DNA of 64,000 nucleotides. Source: Peromyscus leucopus. Taxonomy: Eukaryota; Chordata; Mammalia; Rodentia; Cricetidae. A model generated the notes under the pieces. That model was not told where the DNA came from. It made no database searches and was given only the letters and a program-made list of their open reading frames with translations. Position numbers and translations under genes: made by a program. The DNA lies in the NCBI RefSeq assembly GCF_004664715.2, contig NC_051067.1, positions 65,800,982 to 65,864,981 of the forward strand, given 5' to 3'. Below, in pieces: positions 23,351 to 34,560 of the stretch; position 1 is the stretch's first letter; the number at the start of each line of letters is the position of its first letter.

Positions 23351-24747
23351 GGCGGTACAAGTTTGCACTCCCATCAATAGTGGAGGAGTGTTCCCCTGTT
23401 CCACATCCTCTGTAACATAAGCTATCATCAGTGTTTCTGATTTTAGCCATTCTGACAGGTGTAAGATGGTATCTCAGAGTTGTTTTGATTTGCATTTCCC
23501 TGGTGACTAAGGATGCTGAGCAATCCCTTAAATATCTTTCAGTCATTTGGGATCCTTCTGTTGAGAATTCTCTGTTTAGACTGTAGCCCATTTTTAATTG
23601 GTTTGTTTGGTATTTTGCTATCTAGTTTCTTGAGTTCTTTATATATTTTGGAGATCAGCCCTCTGTCAGATGTGAGGTTGATGAAGATCTTTTTCCATTC
23701 TGTAGGCTGTTGTTTTGTCTTATTTCCTGTGTCCTTTGCCTTACAGAATCGTCTCAATTTCAGGAGGTTTCATTTATTAATTGTTGCTCTCAGTGTCTGT
23801 GCTACTCGTGTTATATTAAGCAAGTGATCTCCTGTGTCAATGCATTCTAGGCTACTTTCTACTTTCTCCTCTATCAAGTTCAGAGTAGCTGGATTTATGT
23901 TGAGGTCTTTGATTCACTTGGATCTGAGTTTTGTGCATAGTGGTAGATATTAATCTATTTTGCAACCTTCTACATGTTAACATCCAGTTATGCCAGCACC
24001 ATTTGTTGAAGATGCTTTCTTTCTTTTTTCCACTGTACAGATACAGTCACTCTGGAAATCAGTATGGCGACTTCTCAGAAAATTGGGAATCAATCTACCT
24101 TAAGGCCCAATGATACCACTCTTAGGCATATACCCATGGGATACTCAATCATACCACAAGGACACTTGCTCAACTATGTTCATAGCAGCATTATTTGTAA
24201 TAGCCAGAACCTGGGAGCCACCTAGATGCCCCTCAACTGAAGAATGGAAAAAGAAAATGTGGTGCATATACACAATGGAGTATTACTCAGCTGTAAAAAA
24301 CAATGGTGGCATGAAATCTGCAGGCAAATGGATGGAACTAGAAAAGATCAATCTGAGGTAACCCAGACTCAGAAAGACAAACATGGTATGTACTCACTCA
24401 TAAGTGGATACTAGAGGTAAAGCAAAGGATAATCAGACCATAACCCACAGCTCCAGAGAAGCTAGGAAACAAGGAGGATCCTAAGAGGGACTGATGGATC
24501 ACCTTGAGAAGGGGAAACAGAGATCTCCATGAGTAAACTGGGGACTGGGGGAGGGCAATAGAGGGGAGGAGATGGGGGATGAGAACATGAGGGAACAGGA
24601 TGGTCTAGCTGGGGGAGGGACGGGACGGAGTGGGAAAACAATGAAAGAGATATCTTGATAGAGACATCATGGGGTAAGGGAGAAACCTGGTGCTAGGGAA
24701 ATTACAAGGAATCTACAACAATGACCCCAGATTAGACTACTAGCAAT

Positions 24748-25667
24748 TGCTGTGGGATGGCCTGTATGTCAAATCTGTTGCTCTGATTGGTCAATAAATA
24801 AAACACTGATGGCCAGTGACCAGGCAGGAAGTAGGTTGCCAGGCAGGAAGTAGGTGGGACAAGGAGAGAGGAGAATTCTGGGAAGCGGAAGGCTGAGGAA
24901 GAGAGACACTGCCAGCTGCCGCCATGACCAGCAGCATGTGAAGATGCCGGTAAGCCACCAGCTACATGACAAGGTATAGATTTATGGAAATGGATTAATT
25001 TAAGCTATAAGAACAGTTAGCAAGAAGCCTGCCACGGCCATACAGTTTGTAAGCAATATAAGTCTCTGTGTTTACTTGGTTGGGTCTGAGCGGCTGTGGG
25101 ACTGGCGGGTGACAAAGATTTGTCCTGACTGTGGGCAAGGCAGGAAAACTCTAGCTACAAATGATATTGATGTAACCAACCGTCTTATTAAATAAGAAAC
25201 ACAGAAACAATGTAAAAGAGAAAGCCAAGAGGTCAGAGCTCAGAGCTAAAATCTCACCCTTCCTCCTGCTGTCCCAGCTTCGCGAAAAGAGCCCTACTTC
25301 CTGTCGGTTAGTTTTTTTAAAGTATGTTGTTCTGCCTTCTCATTGGTTGTAAACCCAAACACATGACTGCCTCGTCACCGTCTGAATGTACAGCCCCCTA
25401 GGTCTTAAAGGTATATGTCTCCAATGCTGACTGTATCCCTGAACACACAGAGATCTTATGGGATTAAAGGCGTGTGCCACCACCGCCACACTCTTGCTAT
25501 GGCTCTAATAGCTCTGACCCTGAACACACAGAGATCTTATGGGATTAAAGGCGTGTGCCACCACCGCCACACTCTTGCTATGGCTCTAATAGCTCTGACC
25601 CCCAGACAACTTTATTTATTAACATACAATCAAAATAATATTTCAGTACAATTAGATTACCACCACA
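24748..25667. mobile_element. Composite LTR insertion within the L1 3' UTR
   Basis: Exactly bounded by AGCAAT at 24742-24747 and 25668-25673; joining the flanks restores continuous L1 text (GACTACTAGCAATAGTGGAG). The insert begins TGCTGTGGG and ends ACCACCACA. It looks like two LTRs in opposite orientation. One is plus-oriented, 24748-25159, ending CTAGCTACA, with GTCAATAAATAAAACACTG as polyA-like region. The other is minus-oriented, 25171-25667, starting TGTGGTGGTAATC on that strand with AATAAATAAAG. An 11-bp spacer separates them. A 6-bp duplication suits an ERVK-type integrase. The sequences resemble common cricetid LTRs. Confidence 0.75.
25440..25601. repeat. 81-bp perfect tandem duplication
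   Basis: Two adjacent copies (25440-25520 and 25521-25601) appear identical. Each carries the B1-like phrase GGGATTAAAGGCGTGTGCCA inside the minus-oriented LTR. Identity suggests a recent duplication or gene conversion. Confidence 0.95.
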
Positions 25668-26410
25668 AGCAATAGTGGAGAGGGTGCCTGAACTGGCCTA
25701 CCCTGGTAATCAGATTGGTGAATACACTAACTGTCATGATAGAGCCTCCATCCAGTAACTGATGGAAGCGGATGCAGAGATCCATAACCAGGCACCAGAC
25801 TGAGCTCCAAGAGTCCAGTGGAAGAGAGGGGAAAGGAAGTATATGAGCAAGGGAGGCGGGGGGATGGGTTAAAATCATGATAGGGAAATCTACAGAGACA
25901 ACTGAACCAAGCTTATAGGAATTCATGGACTTTAGATTGACAGCTATGGAACCGGACAAGACCTTCTGCATATGGGAGACAGTTGTGTAGCTGGGTCTGT
26001 TTGAGGGGCCCCTGGCAGTGTGATCAGGATCTACCCCTGATGCATGAGCTAGCTTTCTGGATCCTATAACCTAAGGTGGGATACCTGGCTCACCCTTGAG
26101 GCAGGTGGAGGGGCTGGGTCCTGTCTCAACTGAATGTATTAGGCTTTACTGTCACCCACATGGGAGAACTCACCCTTTTGGAAGAGGGAATGAGGGGTGG
26201 GATGGGGCGAGGGGGTTAGGCGGGGGTGGGAGGAGTGAGAGATCTGTAGTTGGTATGTAAAATGAATAAAAGTTTTTTTTTTAAATAATAAAAAAAGAAT
26301 AAAGTAACTTGTTTGAAAGCACTTTTAAAGACATTTAAGCCTGTAACCTTGCTTTGATTAATTAGAAAGATAGAGAAAAAAAATTATTTTGTTTAGTTAA
26401 GTCACAGCTA

Positions 26411-26778
26411 TATGGAATATTCCTTTACACTGTATGAATATATGTCACTGTGATTGGTTTAATAAAGAAGTTGACTGGCCAATAGCTGAATAGGATAAAG
26501 TTAGGCGGAAGAGCCAAATTGAGACTGCTGAGAGGAAGAGGAGCAGAGCTGGAGAGTCACCAGCAGCTGCAGAGATAAGCAAGATGAGAATGCTGTACTG
26601 AGAAAAGGTACCAAGACACATAGCAAAGCAAAGATAAGAAATATGGGTTAACATAAATAAATGTAAGAGTTAGCTAGTAATAAGCTTGAGCTATTGGCCG
26701 AGCATTTACAATTAATATTACGTTTCTGAGTATTTATTTGGGAGCAGCTGCTGGCACAGGAAAATTCTTGTGCCTACA
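26411..26778 (+). mobile_element. Solo LTR with 6-bp target-site duplication
   Basis: 368 bp, flanked by CAGCTA at 26405-26410 and 26779-26784. It begins TATGGAATATTCC (a TG terminal dinucleotide mutated to TA is likely) and ends GTGCCTACA. It has CACTGTGATTGGTTTAATAA (CCAAT-box-like on the other strand and TAATAAAG). Resembles an abundant cricetid LTR; no internal retroviral sequence is present. Confidence 0.78.
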
Positions 26779-27539
26779 CAGCTACAAGCCCAGAATCTCT
26801 AAATGTGAAACAGATTTTATTTGGCCACCAGCAGACAGGAACAGAAATCTGGAAAAGTCTCTGTGCTTATTGGCTACCACAGATCTCTACTTAATATTCA
26901 GTATCTTAGGAAGTACAATATGAAATTCTCTGTTGTCCCTGTCTGGACACTTTCACAAGTCTAGCTCCATTCTTTTAATTTTATTGTTATTTTACAATCC
27001 CAGGATAGCACATACCTGAGAGCAAAGCCTAGATCTAAATATTTTTCTCCACAAAATGATCAACAGATAAAACTGTGGACTTCCTTAAAAGTTCGTGCTT
27101 AATGGTTTGCCGCCTAATAAATTGTTCTCATTATGTTCTGAGCAGTTTTTATTATTGTCATTTCTTAATTTGTGATTTAATCATGAAACCCTGCCAAGTA
27201 ATTAAAGTGGTATAATAAAGCATTGCTAAGATTAAAATTTGACAGCATTCCAAATGAGAAATTAGCAATTCAAAAATATACTTTTGATCTTATAATTTTG
27301 TTTGACATCAAAGTAAGTAGGTTTCTAAAATCCTGAAGAATCTAAAATATAGATTACTGTAATTGTTCAAGCAAAAGGAAAATCAATACCAAATTATTAG
27401 CAGCAGTCTAATGTCAACAACTTTAGAATGGCGTGAGTATTTCCATGACTTTAGCTGTAAAAAGGACATTGGTAATGTATAGAAGGGTCCAGACTGGTTG
27501 GTCTAGATCATCTAGAATCTACTCTTGGTTCTTAGAAAT

Positions 27540-27574
27540 ACATACATACATACATACATACATACATACATACA
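27540..27574. repeat. ATAC tetranucleotide microsatellite
   Basis: About nine consecutive CATA units. Confidence 0.9.
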
Positions 27575-27662
27575 TCTTGGTTCTTTGAAAGTGATGCACA
27601 GAGTTAGTTTAGAAACTTTGCAAAAAATGAGAATTATCTTCTAGGTTCATAGCAAAGTTTTT

Positions 27663-27970
27663 TGTGTGTGTTGGTGTGGGCGTGTACATGTATTCATGAA
27701 GGTGTGTGTAGGTCTGAGGTGGATGTTGGGTGTTTTCCTCACTCCCTCTCCACCTTACTTTTGAGGCAGGGTCTCTCACTGACAGAGCACGATGATTCAG
27801 CTTGGCTGGCTGGCAGTCTTTTAGGTTCATGGATCTTCCTGTCTCTGCATCCCCAGTAGTGGGATCACAAGCACACACCACCATGGTTAGCTTTTTATGT
27901 GGGTGCTGGGAAGCTGAGTTGAGTTCCTTATGCCAGCAAACAAATACTTCCCTAACTGAGCACCAGTCAC
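27663..27970 (-). repeat. B4-like SINE
   Basis: GTGTGTGTTGGTGTGGG tail, TTGAGGCAGGGTCTCTCACT, GGATCACAAGCACACACCAC and GCTGGGAAGCTGAGTTGAGT appear in the order of a minus-oriented B4/RSINE-type element. Confidence 0.5.
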
Positions 27971-28079
27971 ATGCATGGCACAGTTTGTTTTAACATCTTC
28001 ATGGAGGTAAAATGTTTTCTAAATTGTAATGCTACCCACAAATACCAGTGTCTATTATGTTTCGAAGATGGAATATGTA

Positions 28080-28297
28080 GGGGCTGGAGAGATAGCTCAG
28101 TAGTTAAGAATACTTCCTACTTTTGCAGAAAAGGTCAGGACTCCTATTGGGAGACTCATGAGTACTTGTAATTTCAGCTATAGGGCATCTGAAACACTCT
28201 TTTGGTCTCGGAGAATACCTGTATGCATGTGGTATTCTCACATACATGTGGCATACACACAGACACACATATACAAAATAAAAATAAATCTTAAAAA
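28080..28297 (+). repeat. B2-type SINE
   Basis: Head GGGGCTGGAGAGATAGCTCA, body with AGACTCATGAGTACTTGTAA and tail CATACACACAGACACACATA followed by AAAATAAAAATAAATC. Confidence 0.65.
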
Positions 28298-29119
28298 AAG
28301 AAAGCAGGTGCAGGATGTGGTCTCACAAAAGATGTGCTACCAGAGGTGGCTGGCCTGCCAGTAAAAAGATCACCCATTTACTGGGTTATGATTGTGAGGA
28401 ATGTAATACAATCCATATCAAGTAATATAGTTCCAAGTTCTACTAAAGGAAGAAACTTACTAAGTCAAAAGGTTTTCATCTCCACATTTGTATGTGTGTT
28501 CGCTTGGCAAGGCTATCTAAACTGAAGTATTAAACAAGAACTAAGCAAGCAAAATGGGTTCTTCTTCCTCTAATAGATACTGCTGTCTATGTAGAGACTA
28601 CACGATTGACTTTAATGAAGATGACTTTTCTTTTCTCGTCACTGCTCTTGCTAACTAAGCTGAAGGATTAAGCACAGACAGGAATTGTCGTTTTCGGTCT
28701 TTTCAGTCATTCACGAACCAATCTGCTCCCTGGTGAGGCAGTACCAGCAGAGGCATGAGAAAGAAGCACTGTAAGAGCAAAGGGCAGATTCTCAAGAGTA
28801 AAGAGCTTAAAGGAGAAGACAGAGAACCCAAAGACAACTGAAGCTCTTCAGAGCTCTGAAGGAAACCCTGATCTAACAACTTAGGTTTCTATGTGGTAAT
28901 TTACAACAGAACTTAGGGTGTTCACGGAGAAGTTGTCTTTAAGGGAGGGAGATGCAGGGTTAAGGCACTGGTTTCCTCAGCACAGAAACAAAAGGCCATT
29001 GAGACTCCTCAGGTGACAGTAACTGTAGACAGTTAAATGATACACGTGTGAAGTTTTCAGTAGAATAAACACAGGCTCAGAAGGTGAAGGATCAGGATGA
29101 TATTCTTCCACATGAAGAT

Positions 29120-29140
29120 TTTTTTTCAATTATTTTTTAT

Positions 29141-29191
<51 letters not shown>

Positions 29192-29303
29192 GCCAGAGGT
29201 GTCAGATCCTCTGGAGCTGGAGTTACAGGGGTACTGGGAACCACACTTGTATCTTCTGCAAGAGCAGACAGTGCTGTAAGTGCTGAGCCATCTCTCTAGC
29301 CCC
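29120..29303 (-). repeat. B2/B3-type SINE containing a GT microsatellite
   Basis: Plus-strand text runs from TATTTTTTATTGCG through a GT tract (about 29142-29189) to GTGCTGAGCCATCTCTCTAG, the reverse of the B2 head. Confidence 0.7.
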
Positions 29304-29521
29304 TCATCTGCTTATTCAGTGATCATTTGGCTCAGTTAAATAAGGAAGAATAGTACTTCAGTGAGCCCTGGCTTTTGACATCACGTATCAAAGAGAAAAT
29401 CACCTTTAATTCAGGATACCAAGAAACACAATTGATCAGTGGCAGAATTTGATGGGAGCCACCACAGTCTGCTATCTTTACTGTTCTGTTTTCCATTTTT
29501 ATCACTTTCCCTAAGTTTTTC

Positions 29522-29522
<1 letters not shown>

Positions 29523-29572
<50 letters not shown>
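29523..29572. repeat. Poly(T) run of about 50 nt
   Basis: Uninterrupted T on the plus strand, 84 bp from the exon at 29656-29728 on its donor side (within the first 140 nt of the downstream intron). Confidence 0.95.
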
Positions 29573-29576
<4 letters not shown>

Positions 29577-29655
29577 AAGAACTGACAGTCATCTTCCATT
29601 TAGTAATCCAATCATCTTTTGAACAAAACCTGAGTATCAATATAGGATGTTTTAC

Positions 29656-29728
29656 CTTCTGGATCGTAGGTTTGAAAAACTCTTCTGGCTTTCTCAGAAG
29701 CTGCCTCGGGGGCAACTAAAGCCATATC
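29656..29728 (-). CDS. Mindy3: Mindy3 coding exon, residues 295-319 (first EF-hand-like helix)
   Basis: A 73-nt exon with acceptor TTTTTTAG and donor GTAAAA. It reads DMALVAPEAASEKARRVF then QTYDPE and ends with one G of the codon for Asp319. ARRVFQTYDPEDNGFI, spanning the junction with the next exon, resembles the incoming helix and loop of an EF-hand: Asp at loop position 1, Gly at 6 and Ile at 8, but no acidic residue at 12, so calcium binding is doubtful. Two replacements relative to the human sequence as recalled (P to A and Q to K in the APEAASEK stretch). The downstream intron is 9.5 kb, the upstream one 17.3 kb. Confidence 0.95.
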
Positions 29729-31035
29729 CTAAAAAATAAAACAAATACTGTCAATCAGCTGCAACGTCATGATATTATCAATAAACATTAGGGGTGAGGT
29801 GGAGAAATGATGGCATTTGGAGTCAGAAGTCTTTGAGTTCCAAATGTAGCACTGGTGAGTGGCCAGAGAAACCACCAACTCTCTCGGGTGCTTAATTTTA
29901 CTTCTGAAGGATGGAAATGACACTAACCGCAGAAAATTGAGAGGATGCCATGCCAACATCATAAAAGCAATGAATATAAAATACAGTATGCAAAGAACCT
30001 GTGATTTGTAAGTGTACTGTATATTACTGTATATGTACAGAAATACATAACTTCAAATATCTTCTAATTGTCAACAAGTCAAAACTAAGACAGAAAATGT
30101 AACAGAACATACTCTAGTTTTTAAGGAATCAAAACTATGAGATTGTAACTATGAGACTGTTCTAATAGCAAAGACTAAAAGAGACACTCACACAGAGTAA
30201 TGTAATGGCAGATACCACTTTATAAGTGGGTTGTAACACATGCATCAGGTTCTGCATGTCTAATTAACTTCCAAGGAGACATCTTATGACAGAGTTCCTC
30301 CTCTTCCCTCATAAATCAAGTTTCCCCATCACAGGGGGCATCACTGCTCATGAGAACTGCAGCACAGAGGCCCCGCGCTCTCCTGCTGTAGTCTCTCCAT
30401 CACAGTGGACATCACTGCACACGTCTAAGCCATTGTGAAATCCGATTTCTGACGGACAAGAATGCAGAATTGAGGCCCTGTAGTTGATGTCTGGTCATAG
30501 CTCTTGTCTAAGCTTTTATCAAAATTTGTGTTCAGTGAGTCACCTCATCAGAGAAAAGGCATTCCTTCACACATTTCAAATCCTTGGTCAGAGCTACAAA
30601 GCAAGACCATATCAAACCAGAAAACAAAACCCAACAGTCATGAGGTATAAATATTAATATTGACAATGTTTTATGGACAAATCTTTAAAGAAAGACACTC
30701 TTAACTTCTATCTGCACCCATGCTTATCTCATTTATAGTAGAAGAACTAAAGAAGCAGTAAGCAAAATTCTTTCCTGACCCTGAGGTCTAACCTCCTCAG
30801 GATTGGACAGCATGTTCTGGTTTTATGAAAAGTCAGGAATGGGAGTCAAAACAAAGCAACCACACAAGACCTGATGTATTTTTATGTATTAAAAAAAAAA
30901 AGATGAAAAAGAGGACTTGGTATTTTGAATGATTCGGTAATATAGATATTTCCTGCTTTCTGTCCCAGACAGAGGCCTTTTATGCATTTTCTGCTATTTT
31001 GAACATATGCACACGCCATGCCTTCTTTGGTTTCA

Positions 31036-31213
31036 CTTTTTTTTTTTTCTTCTTTTTCCTTTTTTTGGTTTTTCGAGTCAGGGTTTCTCTGCATAGTTTT
31101 GCATCTTTCCTGGAACTCATTCTGTAGCCCAGGCTGGCCTCGAACTCACAAAGATCCACCTGCCTCTGGCTCCCCAGTGCTGGGATTAAAGGCGTGCGCC
31201 ACCACCGCAACTT
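31036..31213 (-). repeat. B1 SINE
   Basis: Plus-strand text starts with the T-rich tail and shows GTCAGGGTTTCTCTGCATAG, AGCCCAGGCTGGCCTCGAAC and GTGCTGGGATTAAAGGCGTG, ending CACCACCGCAAC. Near-consensus B1 in reverse. Confidence 0.92.
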
Positions 31214-31439
31214 TCAATGCTGTTCTGAATTCACGATTTAGTTCCTTACTTGCTGGATAAATGGGCTATGTCTAATCTTTTGCTATCAAAAGCAATGCAT
31301 CAAGCAAATGTGAAGGTATAATTTTATGTGGGCTTAATTATATTTGGAAGAGAGATCTACAGTAGGTTACTGGGTCACAGGAAGAATGCATGTGTAATTT
31401 TGGTAGAGTAGAGACTTGTGGATTCTGTTTGCTTACTTA

Positions 31440-31652
31440 ACTTATTTGAAACAGTGTTTTATTTTTGGACAGAGTTACAAATTCATTATGAAGCTGAGGA
31501 TGATCTTGAACTTCTGGTCCTCTGGCACCCTCCTCCTGAGTGTTGGAATAACAGGTATGCACCTCTCTCCTGGTTATAACATGCTAGGATTGAATCCAGA
31601 GCTTCCTGCATGCTAGGTAAGCATCTATTCACTGAGTCATGTCACCAGCCTC
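31440..31652 (-). repeat. Old B1/B4-like SINE
   Basis: Diverged reverse B1 phrases (TTCATTATGAAGCTGAGGATGA, GAGTGTTGGAATAACAGGTA) are followed by a tRNA-like end (TTCACTGAGTCATGTCACCA). The first phrase begins near 31481. Confidence 0.4.
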
Positions 31653-31744
31653 TCAAACAAGATTTCTTAAAACTCACATCACCAATACAGTCTTTGCTCT
31701 GGGCTTAAGCTAGGATTGTATTCCAGCTCTCAAGATTCAGGGAG

Positions 31745-31890
31745 TGCCAGGCGGTGGTGGCGCACGCCTTTAATCTCAGCACTTGGGAGGCAGAGGCAGG
31801 CGGATCTCTGTGAGTTCGAGGCCAGCCTGGTCTACAGAGCACCAGAACGACAAAAAGAAACCCTGTCTTGAAACTCCCACCCCCACCCAC
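31745..31890 (+). repeat. B1 SINE
   Basis: GCCAGGCGGTGGTGGCGCAC, CACTTGGGAGGCAGAGGCAG, GTGAGTTCGAGGCCAGCCTG and AGAAACCCTGTCTTGAAACT, near consensus in forward orientation, followed by a C-rich tail rather than a clean A-tail. Confidence 0.92.
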
Positions 31891-33299
31891 CCCCCAAAAT
31901 AAAGAAAAAGGTTCAGGGAGCAACCGTTAACACTGGAAATATTATTCCTTAGCTGTCTATATTCTACATTTATTCTAGTATAATCCTTACAATCCTTGAA
32001 CTATTCCTAGCCTTCCTTCTTTCTTCAGTTCTCTTCTATGGGAGTCTGTGTAAACCTGTGGATGAATACAAGTGCAGTCCTGGCCAGGAACAGCTCAACA
32101 GTAGTGGAACCAATTGTGTTCCTATTCACCTGCTCCACTTAATCTTTTGTAGTATCAACTAGTGATGAGAAGATGAGTTTGGTGTACTTCAAAATATTCC
32201 ATAGAATTTCTAAGTATTACAAAAAACTATAATCTAAATAGAGGAAGAAAAAAACAATCAGGCTTTTGTCTAAAAAACAAAACTCTTGATTTTCCAAATT
32301 CATGACTGAAGGGCATCTTCCCATGTATTTGTTCCTTTAATTTCTATCATTGATGTTTCAGTTTCCAGTGTACAGATCTTTCAACTCCTTGTTTTAATTA
32401 TTCCTGGGTACTTTCTGGTAGCTATTATAAATTGAGGCTGGTCCCTTGTGTTTTCAGGCAGTCCCCTTGCTATACTTCTCAACTTCACTATATTTGTTTG
32501 CTCGTTTCAACAGTGTTTTCCTGAAGTCTGTAGTGTTTCCTATGGAAGATCATACCAACAACACAGTGACTTTGCTTTCTCTACTCCTCTTTGGGTGTCT
32601 TTTCTCAAGCCTGATTGCTCTGGCAAGGACATTCCACACTATGGTAAACATAGCAGAAGTCTTTGTTCTCTTCTACAGCTAAGGGGACAAGTTTTCAGCA
32701 TTTCACTGTTGAGAATCCATGGGCTCCTTGTATATGGCCTTTGCTGTTCTGAGGTGAGTTCCTTCTATAAAAATCTTGGTGAGAGTTTTTAATCATCTAA
32801 ACATACTGAATTCTGTCATATGCTTTTGCCCCTCCCCCCACATCTAATAAGATAATCATATAGTTTGTATCCTTCATTCTTTTGATGTGATATGTCACAT
32901 TTATTGATTAGTATATTTTGAAACACTCTTGCATGCCAGTAACACAATGCACTTGGTCATTGTGGATGCTGTTTTATGTGCTGCTGAATTGCATGTGCTC
33001 ATGTTTGTTGAGGAATTCTATGTACGTCAAGAACACTGGCTTCCTGCCTTCCCTCCATCCCTTCTATTGTCTTCCTGGTCTGGAACCTAGGCTCCTCTTC
33101 CCCCAGCCTCCCGTGTACTGGGATCACAGGTATGGACCAACCTTGCCTGACTTTTCTTGAGCTGTCATTGTCTACTTTTGAAGTCAGGGCAGTGCTGGAT
33201 TCATAGAATTTGGAAGTATTCCCTCCTCTGATCTTTGAGTTTTTACTTTTTCATGAAACTAGATAGTTGTACTTGTCAAGGTCCTAAAAGGTCCACAAA

Positions 33300-34560
33300 A
33301 GGTCCTAAATAGCCAAGCAATCATGAGCACAAAGAACAAATGGGGACAACAGTATGGTACTGGTAAAACAGTGTGGCATAAGACAGTCATACAGAACAGA
33401 GAGCTGAGAATTAATTCTGGCATGCCTAATGATTTGAAAAAACACCATCTAGATAGATCAGGGAGTGAGGCACTTACCACCAAGGCTGAGAACCTGAATT
33501 CAATCTCATGAATTACATGGTGGGAGGAGAAAACCAACTCCTGAAAGTTTTTCTCTGACGTGTGTGTGTGCGCGCGCGCGCGCGCACACGCACACATGCA
33601 TACAAAGTAATAATTTTAAAAAATAGGCAGAGAAAGGTTTCTTTAACAGTGTAGAGAAGACTGGATTTCCACCAGTAAAAAGAAGGTAATTGGACCGTTA
33701 GCTCACATCACATATGAACATTACTTAAAAGTGGATAAAACATAAATGTAAAAAATGAGAACTTGAAAACTACTAGAAGAAGACAATATAGAAAAACTAA
33801 ATGACACTGGCCATGGCAGTGATTCTATAATCTCACTCAAACCCCCCAGAAACCAAAACCAACAATAGTCAAATTAGATCACATCAAATTTAAAACCCAA
33901 ATATAGGATACATTTGCAAGCCCTGCATCTCAAAAAAAAAAAAGGATTACTATCCCAAATATATAAGGATTCCAACTTAGTAGTAAGAAAACAAAAACTC
34001 AACTTAAAAAGTAGGAAGGTGCACAAATAAACATCTCTCAAGACACACAAAAGGCCATGAAATTTACGAGAAAAGAAAAAAAAGCTCAGTATTATAACTC
34101 AAGAAAATGCAATTCACAGCCAGACTGGGAAATCATCTCACCACTGTCAGAAAAAGGCAAGTGTCAGCAAGGAAGTAAAAATAAGCTCTTGCTATGGTAG
34201 TTAGGAGTTAATGCAAAACAGCCAAGCCATTATGGAAAACTGTGCAGAAGTTCCTTGAAAGAACTACTTAAAATGCAGCAATCTCACTCTGGGATAACCC
34301 TAAAGATTCAAGGTAAAAGAGTTATCTATACTGTCATGTGCAGTATAGATACATGTTACAGAAAAAAGCCAAATGTCTCGCAAAAGATAAATGAATAAAA
34401 ATTGTAGCACATAATGGACTACTACTCAGCCTTACAAAAAGAAATATAGTCATTTCCATCACTACACACTGGAAATGTGAAACTATTATACTGGAAATAG
34501 AACTGGAAACTATTATACTACATACTATTCAGGCATAGAAGGGCAAATATTTCTTCTTAT
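33300..34560 (+). repeat. Old LINE-1 fragment (ORF2 3' part) interrupted by a SINE
   Basis: AGCAATCATGAGCACAAAGA and AGTATGGTACTGGTAAAACA match L1 ORF2. AAAGTGGATAAAACATAAAT, ACTACTACTCAGCCTTACAA and the ORF2 end region follow. The frame is broken throughout, and a B2-like element splits it at about 33455-33630. Confidence 0.55.
33455..33630 (+). repeat. B2-like SINE with TG/CG/CA tail
   Basis: GAGGCACTTACCACCAAGGC, CATGGTGGGAGGAGAAAACC and AACTCCTGAAAGTTTTTCTC follow the B2/B3 body. The tail has become an alternating purine-pyrimidine tract (33559-33598) before ATGCATACAAAG. Confidence 0.55.

Larger units (their letters stand above)
23351..26293 (+). mobile_element. LINE-1 insertion with 5' inversion (twin-primed), hosting an LTR insertion
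   Basis: 23351 to about 24034 is reverse-oriented ORF2 sequence (CAGCACCATTTGTTGAAGATG at 23994 is the reverse of the familiar L1 text). From about 24036 the sequence is forward-oriented: CACTCTGGAAATCAGTATGG, then ATATACACAATGGAGTATTA, the ORF2 end near 24361, a 3' UTR with G-rich tract and a final AATGAATAAAAG plus A-rich tail. In the L1 consensus the inverted segment directly precedes the forward one. Exact 12-bp duplications flank the whole. It is 5'-truncated and cannot be autonomous. A 920-bp LTR-type insertion interrupts the 3' UTR. Confidence 0.88.
20134..29655 (-). other. Mindy3: Mindy3 intron (9.5 kb), transposon-rich
   Basis: Holds an old L1 with 5' sequence (20.8-22.8 kb), an inverted-5' L1 carrying a nested LTR insertion (23.3-26.3 kb), a solo LTR (26.4-26.8 kb) and B4/B2-like SINEs (27.6-29.3 kb). 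Unique sequence remains at 22.8-23.3 and 26.8-27.6 kb. Confidence 0.9.

Noticed and set aside
24110..24361. 83-codon frame with reverse-transcriptase-like C-terminus
   Set aside because: It is the tail of L1 ORF2 in a truncated, inverted L1, not a host gene.
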